Origin: Monomorium pharaonis
Taxonomy: Eukaryota > Arthropoda > Insecta > Hymenoptera > Formicidae
Length of the DNA: 64,000 nucleotides
NCBI RefSeq assembly: GCF_013373865.1
Contig: NC_050471.1
Span: 19,835,047 to 19,899,046, forward strand
Direction of reading: 5' to 3'
The position numbers and the translations under genes are program-made. Under the pieces are notes generated by a model. That model saw nothing but the letters and a program-made list of their open reading frames with translations, made no database searches and was not told the origin of the DNA. Below, one piece after another: positions 36,850 to 48,121 of this stretch (within the stretch, counting starts at the first letter, position 1; the number at the start of each line of letters is the position of its first letter).

Positions 36850-37305
36850 TCCCCGGGTAATATGGTTACGCAAGCCTGCACGTTCCGGATTATACATTTG
36901 TGATCCAAACTGCTTTTACAAGGTGTTTTTTGAGGTTAGAAAAAAATGAGCCAATTCAGCAATTCTGACATTGAATTTGGATTCAGCAGGTCAAAATACA
37001 TAAAGGTAAAATATTCTGATCCGCCGGACCAATATTATAAAAAAAAATTCTTTTGAGGTTAGGAAAAAATAAGCCAGTTCAGCAATTCTGACCTTGGATT
37101 TGGATTCAGCGGGTCAAAATACATAAAGATAAACTAGTCTGGTCGGCCGAACCAAAATTAAAAAAACAATATTTTTTTAGGTTAGGAAAAAATGAGCCAA
37201 TTCAGCAATTCTGACCTTGTATTTGAATTCAGCGGGTCAAAACACATAAGGATTGACTAGTCTGATCCGCCCGACCAACCACTTTTTTTTGTGTGTTTGT
37301 GTTAT
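36850..37305 (-). repeat. 122-bp satellite and terminal sequence, right arm (copy 2)
   Basis: Reverse complement of 34786-35400: GTAATATGGTTACGCAAGCCTGC mirrors the left unit, followed by about three units (TTAGGAAAAAATGAGCCAAT, AGCAATTCTGACCTTG) and the terminus AACCACTTTTTTTTGTGTG. Together with the left arm it defines a transposon with satellite-built terminal inverted repeats. Confidence 0.85.
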
Positions 37306-37623
37306 TAATCGAGCGTACCGACTGCTCGACAATACCAGAAACAAATAAGCACTGAGCGCACGTATCGTGTATTACGTACTGCACACCACTGCACACTGCG
37401 CGGACCACGGACATCGCACGTGATCGTGCGTGGTTTACGAAAAGTTGAACGGCATTGTCGTTTCTTTGTAGCGAATTAAGAATATATAAATAAATTTAAG
37501 AAAATGTTCTTAAAATTATGACACACACACGTGAAGAAGAAAATATTCTTATTCGCTAAGAATATATATTAAGAAGACTTGTTAAGTATTCGTATATTTC
37601 AAGAATATAATTTTTTCGGTGTA

Positions 37624-37720
37624 ATCGCTTGGACATTGGTCGAAATGTAAGCTTTTCGATTTCTGAAGTATTTTGCATCATATCTACCTACAAATACTTA
37701 CAATAATTATTGATACTTCT
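37624..37720 (-). pseudogene. Harbinger transposase, short middle segment
   Basis: The minus strand reads YDAKYFRNRKAYISTNVQAI, the block that precedes ITDxVARWPGS in HARBI1-family transposases. It is stranded between the two nested insertions. Just upstream on the minus strand is TATTTGTAG, which could be an intron acceptor, but the exon edge is not clear. Confidence 0.75.
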
Positions 37721-37793
37721 AAAATAGCAAAAAAGTACAAAATTCACGCTTAAATATCGATGATATACACAGTTTAAACATTACCCAGATAGC

Positions 37794-39286
37794 ACAGGAT
37801 GTCCTCAGGATCATCCTGAATATGTCCCGGGTTGTCCCGGGATCTTGTCAGGATATAATAGTTGTATTATTGTAAATATTTTATATAAATATTTTATGTA
37901 TAAATTTGACTTCTAAAGTAAGTTTAGAATGTTAAATTCTGTAATAGTATTAATATAAATTGAAATTTTACTCATGTCTTGAGGACATCCTTGGGATGTC
38001 CTGAGAATATATATATTCTAGCTAAAAACGTTATTCTTAAAATATTGTATAAAGAGTTTCATTAGCTACAAAATGTCTGAAGATAAACTTAAATATAATG
38101 ACTGTATAAATACCAGACATTTTAGATAGCACAGAATGTTCTAAGAATATGATATTCTGAAAGTCCTCAGGACATCTTAAGACAGTCCTCAGGACATTCT
38201 AAAACAATCCTCAGGACATCCCAAGACAATCCTTAGGACGTCCTCAGGACATCCTACGAAAGTCCTCAGGACATCCTAAAATAATATTCAGGGACATCCT
38301 GGACGTATAGTAATTTTTGAAAAAGACGGGTAAATTAATATAGCAAATGAGAAATCTTTGAATATCGTATGTATTTCTAGAATGTATTGCAAAATCAAAT
38401 GTGTAAAAATGTTGACTTTAAAGTCAGATTGAATGTCTACACTTACTGAAACAATATTAACAATACTAAAAAATTATAAAAGATGACATTAAATAATTTT
38501 TTATTTTATTTTATACAAACGGGGCAAAACAGTTTTTTAAATAAGTTATTCCACATGCTATTTCGCGGGCATATGTAAAAATGATTTTAAAAAACTGTAA
38601 AACTTTATATTTATTTATAAAAATATAAGTTAACTATATATGTTTCATCCTTCTGACAACATCTATTGTAATGATCTATAACAAATATGTATGCATAAAT
38701 AAGAAGTACTCATAGATCATCACGAAGCGTTAGGATGCGTATGGTCTTCGAAGTCAAGCATCGTCGACGATGGTTGATACTTGGATGGGTGACCGTTTTC
38801 TCGGATACAGAGATTAAACATGCTTTAACAGGTACAACTGTCGCTGAAACATGTATAGTCTTCTTCCTCTTACAAAATTATCGTAGAAATAATTTGAATA
38901 ATTTTTATTTTTTTGTTAAAGTTTTTTTTCATTTCTCAAAAACTATTAAAAATACTTAGAAATATTAAAAAATTTTTTTAATTAATCGAAATTTTTTATT
39001 TTTTAAATTTTTCTGAGAAACATTTTAATTCTTATAAAAAATCGATACATTTATCAAAAATCCTAAAAAAAAATTTAAAAAATCTGACAAAAAGTGGTCA
39101 TTGTTTGCTATTCCTGAGGATGTCCTGAGGAAATCCTATGGTATCCTCAGGACGTCCGATGGACTGTTCTTAGGATGTCCGATGGACTGTCCTCAGGATG
39201 TCCTGAGAACTAAAAAGTGGCGCTCGTTTGCTATTCCTCAGGATGTTCTGAGGACGTCTCGGGATAAAATCAGGACGTCCTCAGGG
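37794..39286. mobile_element. 1.5-kb insertion rich in TCCTCAGGAC palindromes
   Basis: Left end CCCAGATAGCACAGG, right end ...GACGTCCTCAGGG, with TA at 37792-37793 and 39287-39288. Both flanks (37794-38300 and 39100-39286) are filled with GGACATCCTCAGGA words in both orientations. A second CCCAGATAG-like end (TTTTAGATAGCACAG) at 38124 suggests a nested or tandem arrangement. No ORF with homology. It contains the 5S-like fragment. Confidence 0.65.
38744..38806 (+). other. 5S rRNA-like fragment
   Basis: TTCGAAGTCAAGCATCGTCG and GATACTTGGATGGGTGACCG are, in order and spacing, the internal promoter half (A box and C box) of 5S rRNA. The first ~45 bases and the end of 5S are not recognisable. A pseudogene or a 5S-derived SINE is likelier than a working gene. 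Confidence 0.7.
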
Positions 39287-39288
39287 TA

Positions 39289-40041
39289 TCCACAATCCAT
39301 GCAGCCCACAACTACTGGAAATCGTGCAATGTCAAAGAACTTTATTTGCTCGGTTTTTATTTCATCCACAAAAGTAGGAAATTTTATAAACCTTGGCCGA
39401 AGACGAGCAATAGCATTCGTAACACGATGGACAATTTTGTGGGCACTCATTTTGCGAACACTCCAGAAAAATCACCTACCGATATTAAGTGGCTGCCAGT
39501 AACGTAGAATCTCAACGTCAAGAACAGCTGGTTCATGGGAGAAATAGCATTGTCCCTGATAATCAAATAGCAGTCATAAATTAGTACATATAATGTTTGC
39601 GTTACGGTTGTATTTATTATTGTCATATCATTATTATTAATAACAATCAATAAATACTATTCGTAAATAACAAATACTCTCAGTTACAATGCTGATTTGT
39701 AATGCTGCATATACTTACTGTTGTGTTTGATGTGAAATTTCGGGTTCAATACATTCCAACACTTCAGTTTCAACAATACTTTCTTTCGATAATCTGAATC
39801 GAGCGTGAAAATCTACACGGTCAAACTCATCAAAATAAGCAGGTTGTCTTCTAACATTCTGTGGTCTACGATTAACAAAATCAGCAAAATCTTCATCGTC
39901 TGATGACGATAATACATGTACAAAGGCCATATACATAGTATATAAACTTTGAAATTTCAATAAATCTTGGGAATACTTTTCAATATATTCTGTAGAATAC
40001 AATACTCCTTTCCTCAAATCAACACACGAAGCACACGACAA
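39289..40041 (-). pseudogene. Harbinger-type transposase, N-terminal part
   Basis: From 40041: an N-terminal region ending AYFDEFDRVDFHARFRLSK (to 39715), a non-coding gap, then AISPMNQLFLTLRFYVTGS, GDFSGVFAKMSAHKIVHRV, FPTFVDE and ARFPVVVGCMDC. The last motif contains the first catalytic Asp of HARBI1-family transposases (normally followed by THI), and the gene is cut exactly there by the 37794-39286 insertion. The 39500-39714 gap may be an intron. Confidence 0.82.
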
Positions 40042-40976
40042 TACATAACCTCAAAAGAGAGTTGTAAAACTGTCAAAAGCAATTCTAGTAGCGCCAACCT
40101 CAGTCGTAAACCTTGGTTTAATTGGTTAAACACTCAGAATCAGGAGTTTATCTTTAACCGAGACAAATGAATGTTAACGGAGGTTTAAGGCAGTTGTAGA
40201 ACGCCACAAATGCAATGAACCGAGTTCAGCGAGTTAAACTTCAATTAAGTCGAGTTAACCGTGAGTTGTAAAACCGGGTCTTAAACTTTCTTCCTGTTTT
40301 CCTTTAATTGTCTCTCGCACAGTTATTTAAGAAATTATTATAATGTAGCCATTTAGCATTGCTGGCATTGAAAAAGATTTAATCTACAAATTAATATTTA
40401 AAACTATTATTAAATTTGCAAAAATTGCAAAATAATACAATAAAATAATAGTAATTTAACTTACTACTTAAATATTAAGTAAACCTATCCATAAATTTAT
40501 ATTAAATCGATGTTGGTAGCTTTTAATATAATATATATTACAATTTAAATTACTCTAAATTGTGTGTTAAAAATATTATGCGTATTAAATAATATTGTTT
40601 GTACAAATCCAGATTGTTCTTATTTGTATTCCAAAAATCACGTACAGAAATTGACTGTGTGTGCATAATTAATAGGTAATAAATTTTAAATGTTTGTAAA
40701 ATAATAAGCACATAGTCTATTTTTCTTTAGAATACGTTGTATTGTCATCTTGAAGATTTCTAATCTTTGACTTATGATTCATATACTTGTACGAGAGCCT
40801 TCGTCTATTTGCTGCTAAAACTGCATCTTCCATTTTATTATTAAGAATATGTTGTTTGCGACCACCAATATTCTTTCTTTCCAAACCGATAAAAAACACA
40901 AGACAATTTTAGTTATTACATAACTATTACATAGTTATTACATTACTAAACAATAGTAATAGTACAAATAAACAAA
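40042..40976. other. Spacer with GTTAACCGAGTTAA-like repeats
   Basis: 40090-40270 contains several forms of GGTTTAA, GTTAAAC and CGAGTTAACCG, which may be subterminal repeats of the Harbinger element. The frame at 40717-40899 (-) has no recognised domain. Confidence 0.4.
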
Positions 40977-42102
40977 ATGGATTATACAGCAAGCGAATAT
41001 TGTGACATGCTTATCATTTATGGTGCATGTAATCAGAGCTCGATTCTCGTTGTTCAAGAGTACGCTAAACATTTCCCCGAGCGTAAGTCTTCCGATCACA
41101 ATATATTTATCCGTTTAATAAATCGAGTACGAAATTCAGGAAAAGTAATACCAGTAAGAAAGATTAATGGTCGCAAACGATATGTTCGTACTAATGAAAT
41201 GGAAGAAGCAGTATTAACTATGATAGATCCTCAAACAAGTATAAGAACCATAAGTCGAAGATTTGAAATCTCTAAGATGACAGTACAACGCATTTTAAAG
41301 GAAAATAGATTATCATTTTACAAGAGCTCAAAATTTTTTGCCTACAGATTATGCACGTAGAATTAATTTTTGTACGTGGTTATTGGAACGCAAACAAGAA
41401 CAACCTAGATTTGTGCAAATAATATTATTTACTAACGAAACTTATTTTACCCGTAAGGGTACGTTCAATACGCACATATTTGAAGTAATTTAAATCCTAA
41501 TGCATATTATGTTAAAAGGTACTAACATTGACTTAACATAAATTTATGAGCAGGTTTGCTTCATGATTCAATAGTAAGTTCAATTATTATTTTTGTATGG
41601 TATTATTTTGAAATTATTTCAAATTGTAATAATAGTTTTTAATATTAACTTATAGACTGGATCCTTTTTAATGCCGGCACATGGTTAATGACGCTACATA
41701 TAATAACTTCTTAAATAACAATTACCCAAATCTTTTAAAAAACGTACCTTTAAACATACGACAAAGAATATATCAACAAGATCGAGCTCCACCTCACAAT
41801 TCTGTATTTGTTCGGCGAACGTTAAATGAAAAATGTCCAGAGAGATGGATTGGACGCAATGGTCCTATAAACTGGCCAGCACGATCACCTGATTTAATTC
41901 TTTCAGATTTCTTTTTAAGGAACTACGTAAAAGAACACATTTATATAAAAAAATTGCAACTAGAATGGAATTAGGAGATAAAACTATTGAAGCATTCGCA
42001 GCTGTAACGCCGCAAATAATTTTAAATGCAACACCGAGTCTCCTACGACGTGCACGAATATGTATTGAATGTGGTGCTGGACACTTTGAACATCTCTTGT
42101 AA
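40977..42102 (+). pseudogene. Tc1/mariner-type transposase with probable intron (element 2)
   Basis: The N-terminus MDYTASEYCDMLIIYGACNQ leads to two helix-turn-helix regions ending TVQRILKENRLSFYK. A frame slip near 41325 continues as LPTDYARRINFCTWLLER and ILFTNETYF, where the first catalytic Asp is Asn. After a decayed stretch, GLLHDSI (to 41572) is followed by GTAAGT ... ACTTATAG (41573-41657), then TGSFLMPA; this is intron-like. A slip at about 41675 leads to NDATYNNFLNNNYP, QQDRAPPH and WPARSPDL (36 residues between the Asps), and a last slip near 41945 to FAAVTPQI and GHFEHLL-stop. Clearly dead, but all domains are present. Confidence 0.82.
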
Positions 42103-42218
42103 ATAAGTAACATTTATATTATTAATTTGCTATTGTTTTAAGCATAGAAATTATAAATGACTAATACAAATGTCATTCTTAAGAAATATTTTGTCATTCT
42201 TGGATTTATCTATATTGT

Positions 42219-43213
42219 TGTAACGACCTGTTTTTGAAATAGGTCAGAGACACCTCTAAAGTTCTTGTTATTCTTTTAATTGTACTGTTTTATTTAGGTA
42301 TTTAAGATATAATACAAAAAGATAATAATTAAGTACAATGTCCGCGGCGCGTTTTTGTCGCAGATGTCGAAGCGTGGCTACCTGCTGTCAGAGAGCGTGG
42401 TCTTTGCGATCGGAGAAAGTCTGTGCCTCGATCGGCGTAATGTGTGCGGGGTCTACGGTGCGTCTCGCGATCGTCGATGGTCTCGTGCGTATGTGGTGCG
42501 TTGGTGGAGGAACGCGCGCGTTTGGTATTTTGGGGAGTATCGCTTTCCTACCGGCGGCTAGCCGGGAATGTCCGGCCGGGGCAGGATGCTTCCTTACCTC
42601 GGTAGCCTTGTGTCGGGAATCGACGGGAAGGTAAGGTTTCGGCGGGCCGATAATATCCGGCGGAGGCGGGATAGCCCTAGCCCCACGCTAAGCCGTGCAG
42701 GAAAGGAATTCGGTGACTTAGACTTGTGAGATCGCCGGTAATATTCAGCCGGAGCCACAATTCGTAGACCTCTGGTATCTCAAAATCTGGTCGGAGGAGG
42801 CGGAGAAGATCTCCGGAGAGAGAAAGCTCGGCTCGCCGGAGAAGATCTGATCCCTCCTCCGTTTCTGCCGCTCTTTTATACCCCGGTGGAGGCTCCTTGT
42901 TTCGTCGTGAAGGGTGTCGTACCGGGGAGGATCGTCTCGTTATTCGTGGGTGCGAATTTGAACATTTTTAACGGCCTGGTATTGTTTCTATTACGGAGGT
43001 CGTTAGTCTGCTTCGCTTCGCGCGATTCGTCATCGACGCAGGGCGCCTGCGCAAGCTGTCAGCCGATGCGTGGTCGGTGTGCTGTCGTTCGTAGGAGTGA
43101 ACGGCCGCGGTAGTGGGGAGTCTTAGGCGGGCGCGGGGCGCCCTGGTTGTCTCTCGGACGAGGATTTCGGCGGTTAAACGACCGAACGCGATTGCTACGG
43201 AGCTATCGTTACA
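42219..43213 (-). mobile_element. 3' LTR of the minus-strand gypsy element
   Basis: On the minus strand it begins TGTAACGATAGCTCCG, right after a purine tract (GAGGGGGAATGA), and ends CAGGTCGTTACA. TGTAAC...GTTACA ends are classical LTR termini. The length is 995 bp. Plus-strand ORFs at 42338-42634 and 42886-43113 are shadows inside it. The outer flank is ATTGT (42214-42218). Confidence 0.85.
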
Positions 43214-43250
43214 TCATTCCCCCTCGTTAATATGCCCGAACTTTGGGGCA

Positions 43251-43736
43251 TCATGTAGTGTCGTTGCGTGGCGGTAGTTTCCGGCATGATCGTAGCGTCC
43301 CGGGATGGTTGAAACGCAAGATGTAATGGCTGTCGCTAAGACGCGCCTTATATTTGCGCGAAACGTGCGCCGCGAAGTGGGAGACTTCCACGATGCATCC
43401 CGGGCGGATTTCCACAGGTATTGGCGGTGGTGGTTCCTGTCCGCATGGTCGCAGCAGTCCTTCCGGTCTAGCGGCGTCTCGTTCCTTCTTCGGTACGGGT
43501 TTGCGGCTGACGGCCGGTTTCCGCGGTGGCGGTGGCGGTATCTGGGCCAGCCATTCCTAGACTTTGTCGCGTCGAAGGTTTGGCCGCTGGCGTATTACCC
43601 CGACTCTTTTTGCCGGTGCATCCAACGGGGCGTTGTCGCGTGGTCCGGCGTCCATCGCGGGTTCCTCCGGGTCGTATGCCGGTGGCGGGTGCTCGTCGAG
43701 AATCTCGTCGATCGCTTTGATAATTTCGTCTTCCAT
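43251..43736 (-). pseudogene. Third ORF of the gypsy element, proline-rich, one stop
   Basis: A 161-codon frame with a single TAG at codon 60. It starts MEDEIIKAIDEILDEHPPPA at 43736, 57 bases after the pol stop, and ends RKLPPRNDTT at 43251, about 40 bases before the LTR. The middle is proline-rich (EWLAQIPPPPPRKPAV) and the C-terminal half has a compact, mixed-charge segment (PGCIVEVSHFAAHVSRKY, HYILRFNHPG). No signal peptide or membrane segment is visible, so it is not an obvious envelope gene. The position is where accessory ORFs sit in some gypsy elements. Function unknown. Confidence 0.6.
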
Positions 43737-43792
43737 CCTGCTCGGAGGTCGGTGCGAAAATGCGGCCGGCTTTTCTCTTGCTTATGTTGAGG

Positions 43793-46700
43793 TCATACCT
43801 CGTTGTTTTCGTTCTCGGATTCGATCCCATCGCTGTTGTTTGTTTCGTCCTCCGCATTTGCTGCTTTCAGATCTTGTATATGTTCGTGCCGGTACCATTT
43901 GCCGTCGCTACTGCGCAGGTCGAAGATGACTGGAGATAGAATTTTTCTTATTTCGTGCGGCCCAGTGAATTTCGGCGCGAGTTTTGATTTAAATGCGGCG
44001 GCCTTCTGAGAAAGTTGGTGTTCGCGTTTCCACACCAGGTCTCCTATCTTTGGTCGCCAGTCGCGGTGGCGCAAGTTATAGTATTTCTCCTGGCGTTGAA
44101 ACGCGCGGGCGAGGTTAATGCGGACGACCTCGAACGCATCTTGCAAACGTTGGTGGCGGCTGTCGGGCTCCTCGCCGGGCTCGTTCCCGTATAGCCCTCC
44201 CCGGCTGCAGTAGCGAGCTCCCGTCCGTGATTCAGGTACGCAGGGGTATATCCGGTGGCTTCGTGCACGGCCGTGTTGTAGGCAAACTGAAGCGCGGATA
44301 TATTTTGGTCCCATAGGCGTTGGTCGCGGTCGATGTACTGCGCGATCATAGTCTTGAGCGTGCGATTCGTCCGTTCCACCGGGTTGCAGTGTGGCACGTA
44401 TGCCGGTGTCAGGCGGTGTTCGACGCCCAGGTCGCGGAGCATCCTTCCGAGTGGCCGTGAGCGGAGCTGGGTGCCGTTGTCGGTGATTATTTTGTTCGGG
44501 CACCCGTGCCGGAAGATGATGGATTCTGCGATGGCTTGGGTGACTTCTCCTGCCGTGGCCCTCCGTGGTCTCATTTCCACCCATTTTGAGAATCGGTCTT
44601 GCATGTTTATTAACCACGTGTGCCCCTTAGTGGACCGGGGAAGAGGCCCTACCAAATCGATGGTCACTTGCTGCCATGGTCCTTCGACTGCGGTGGCTCG
44701 TAGGGTCCCCGGTGCTTTTTGTTGGCTTGCTTTGTGTGTTGCGCAGTTCTGGCAGTGGTATACATAACATGCAATGTCTTTAAACATGCCGGGCCAATAA
44801 TATTTTCTGGCGATTCGCGCTATCGTCTTGGCGACTCCCAGGTGGCCGGCAGTTGGAGCGTCGTGGTGCCTGGCCAGAATCTCGTCCCGCTGTCCAGTGG
44901 GCACGCACTCTTTCCACTGGTCTTTGCTCGGTATCTCCCTAAAGCTTAAGTCGTGCAAACTGTGCCGGTATAGTTTTCCTTGGCGGATGCAGTAATCAGG
45001 TAGGTGGGGTGTTCGATCACTCGGCTCGTGATTCGTTGGTACCATCGGCAGGGTAGATGCGTGGCATTGACCGTTGTGCGGCGAGAGAGAGCGTCGGCCA
45101 CTCTATTTAATTGCCCCTTGCGATATTTCACGTCGAATTTGTATTGCTGTAGCTCCAGCATCCACCGCGCCAGGCGGCCGGTTGGTGCCTCGATTCGCTG
45201 CAGCCACTTGAGAGACTGGTGGTCCGTGATCACCGTGAAGTGGTAACCCTCCAGTGGTAATCCTCTGATGTGGATGCCCCAGACGACTGCTAGACACTCC
45301 AGCTCGGTGGCGCTATAGTTCTTCTCTGCGCCGTTCAGCGTTCGGCTGGCGTAGGCAATGACTCTTTCTCCTTCCGGGAAGAACTGCGTGAGGACCGCGC
45401 CCAGTCCGTGCGCACTCGCGTCCGTTTGGAGGACGAATTCTCGGGTGAAGTCGGGGCAGGCTAGTACGGGAGCGGTCGTTAGTTTTTCCTTCAGCTGGTG
45501 GAAGGCTCCTTCCTCTTCCCTTCCCCATTGCCATCGGGTGTTTTTCTTCGTCAACCGTGTCAATGGGGCAGTCAGGGTGGCAAAGCTAGGTACGAAGCGT
45601 CGGTACCATGATGCTATTCCTAAGAACTGTCGTATCTGTTTTACGGTCTTCGGCGCGGGCCACTCGTTTATGGCGCTGGTTTTCTCGGGGTCCGTGTGTA
45701 TGCCTTCGCGGTTGACCACGTGGCTCAGGTAGCGTAGTTTATCGACGCAGAATTTGCACTTCTCGGGGTTAATTCGCAGTCGCGCCTCCCGCAGTCGGGC
45801 GAATACTTCCTTTAGCGTGTCTAGGTGCTCTTGGAAGGTTTGGTTGACCACAATGATGTCGTCAAGGTAGACAAAAACCTTCGGTTCAAGTTCCGGTCCG
45901 ATGATGCTATCCAGAAGTCGTTGGAATGTGGCTGGTGCGGAGTGGAGTCCAAAGGGCATGACTCGGAATTGCATCAGTCCCTTGCCAGGGACGGTGAAAG
46001 CAGTAATCGGTCGGCTTTCTGGTGCTAGCGGTACCTGCCAGTAGCCGTTTTTTAGATCCAACGTGGACAGGTATCGTGCCCCTCGTAACTTATCCAGTGT
46101 GGCGGAGATGTATGGTAAGGAGTATGCGTCGCACTCTGTAACTTCGTTCACCTTCCGGAAATCGATGCAAAAACGAGGTCGGCCGTCCTTTTTCTGTACT
46201 AACACAACAGGTGAACTCTATGGGCTGTTGGACGGCTCGATGACCCCTTCGGTCATCATCTTGTCCACTTCGGCGTCGATAATGGCTTGCATGGCTGGGT
46301 CGGTATCTTTGCTTGATCGGAGCGCTCAGTTTGCTCGTTTTCAGACGGATTACGTGCTCGCCTTTGGTAGTTGGTCCTTTGACCTTGTCGAATTCGGCTA
46401 GCTCGCCCTGCAGAAATCGTTGTAATGCATCGTTCTCTTGGGCGGTCCTGAGATCGGGCCTGGCGGCGAATATGCAGGTGGCCGAGGGTTGATCGACGTT
46501 GCGGCGTCGGGGGGGTCGAAGGGTGATGTTCGTGCGCGCCCACAGGTCGACCCCGATGAGCATTTCATTCTCCAAGCGCGGCATTACTGAGAAGCGGTGT
46601 GTCAACGTCTGACCGGCCAGCCTTATCGGTAGTTCGATGCTCCCGGGTATCCGTACGTTGGTGCCATCCGCTAGTTGTACCCAACCATTCGAGACCTCCG

Positions 46701-47794
46701 GGGTGAACTATAGTGAACGTAGTTTGCGGGCGGTGGCGTCGTTGATAAAGGACACCTCGGAGCCCGTGTCCAGCAGAGCTCGTACCGGGGTCCCTGCTAT
46801 CGTTACGGTCAGATGCGGTCGTGGTTGGTAATCTATTCTTGGGGCCGGGCGGCGGCCGCACTCTCCCCGGCCCGGTCGGCGTTTCCCGCTGGCAGATGGC
46901 AGTCCCTGGTGTATACGCCATCCTTGCCGCATTGTGAGCAGAAGCGGCGGGGCGGTCGTCGGCAGTCGAACCTGGTGTGGCCGCGCTGCTTGCACCGCCA
47001 ACAGTGCTCATCTCGGTTATACACAGCGGTTGTAGCGGGTGTGTCCCTAGCGTTTTCCTTTTTCTTGGTAGTCTGGCGGCGGAGCTGGATCTGTTCGTAC
47101 TCCATGGCCCTTTTCAGCAATTTTCGCGGTTGCCGGATTTCGTCACGTCGTATATATAACTGGTAATTGGGGTGCATGTTGTTATAGAGCTGCTCGACCT
47201 GTGCTTCCGTCATGAATCCTCCGGCTCGTCGCATCAACGTGGTAAGGGCGGTGACGTAGTGTGCGTATCCCTCGTCAGCTCGCTGCATTCGATCGCGAAT
47301 CTCGTTGCAGAGTTGTAAGCGATAGCGGGGTGGCAGGAAGAATGTTTTGAAGTCTTCCACGAAGTCTGGCCAGGACGACCATGCGTCGCGGTTATTGCGC
47401 CACCACAGCAGGGCTTCGCTCCGTAGCAGCTCGGATAGCCCCAGTAACATCTGTTGGTCCGTGAAACCGTATCCGCGCTGGAGTTCTTCTAGCCGCTCGA
47501 GGAAGGCCCAAGGATATTTTCCCTCGAAGTAGCAGCCCCATTTCCGGATCTGGTTTATTTGGCCGGTGCTGCCGGAGATTCTTCATCCGAGCTTGGTGTG
47601 ACGGCGATCGTAGGTGCGGTAGATGGTCCCGGTGCATACGGTAGGGTTGATTGAGCCATGTCCGGATGGCTGTCTGAATAGGTACGTAGGCGACGGCGTA
47701 ACTCGTCAATCGTTCCGTCGGTTTCGAGTCGAAGTTCGCGTGCGATTCTGATCAGGGTGTCTTTATTCAATATTTGTATCCACGCTTTCGGCAT
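43793..47794 (-). pseudogene. Ty3/gypsy gag-pol (element 3), near-complete but broken
   Basis: From 47794: Gag opens MPKAWIQILNKDTLIRIARE with a helix-extended-helix (SAP-like) start, then a capsid region (MLLGLSELLRSEALLWWRNN) and two zinc knuckles (CWRCKQRGHTRFDC, CSQCGKDGVYTRDC), ending near 46833. Protease shows ALLDTGSEVSFI. Reverse transcriptase (46220-45400) has LSTLDLKNGYWQV and catalytic YLDD. RNase H has VLQTDASAHGLG and TDHQSLKW. Integrase has HH-CC, then TIDLVG, ITDNGTQL, NPVERTNRT and a C-terminal GDLVWKREHQLS domain, with stop at 43793. Lesions: frame slip near 47580, TAG at 46710, slip near 46310, TAG at 46220, slip near 45000 and slip near 44195. No 5' LTR was found. Confidence 0.93.
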
Positions 47795-48041
47795 CGGTAT
47801 CCTTAAAGAAGATAAAAAGAAATAACAGGAATAATTTGCAAAATAATAAAATTATATTATTACATCGCTACGTTTATGTTGTTAATTATGTTAATTTTAT
47901 CAAATTGTTTATTTGTATAAATAAATTATTTTTAATACTAGAACACTACATTGCGCGCGCTTCGCTTTCTTTTTTTCTCTCTCCTTCCGTTCCTTCTTTT
48001 TGCAAAAGTCACTGCTTCTCCTTCCAATTTCTTATCTCCCT

Positions 48042-48121
<80 letters not shown>

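Larger units (their letters stand above)
33722..37621. mobile_element. 3.9-kb TIR element inserted in the Harbinger gene
   Basis: The left end CACCGAAAAAATCATATTCT and right end (inverted) CACCGAAAAAATTATATTCT are flanked by TA on both sides (33720-33721 and 37622-37623). Further inward, AAGAATAT/CTTAAG-type inverted words continue. Removing the element and one TA restores the transposase frame between VQAI and SNANLEI. The interior holds the satellite-armed element at 34786-37305. Confidence 0.82.

Noticed and set aside
40717..40899. 60-aa minus-strand ORF as a Myb/MADF gene
   Set aside because: Too short and no recognisable DNA-binding pattern.
42338..43113. Plus-strand ORFs rich in Cys, Arg, Val
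   Set aside because: They lie inside the minus-strand LTR and have no homology I can name.
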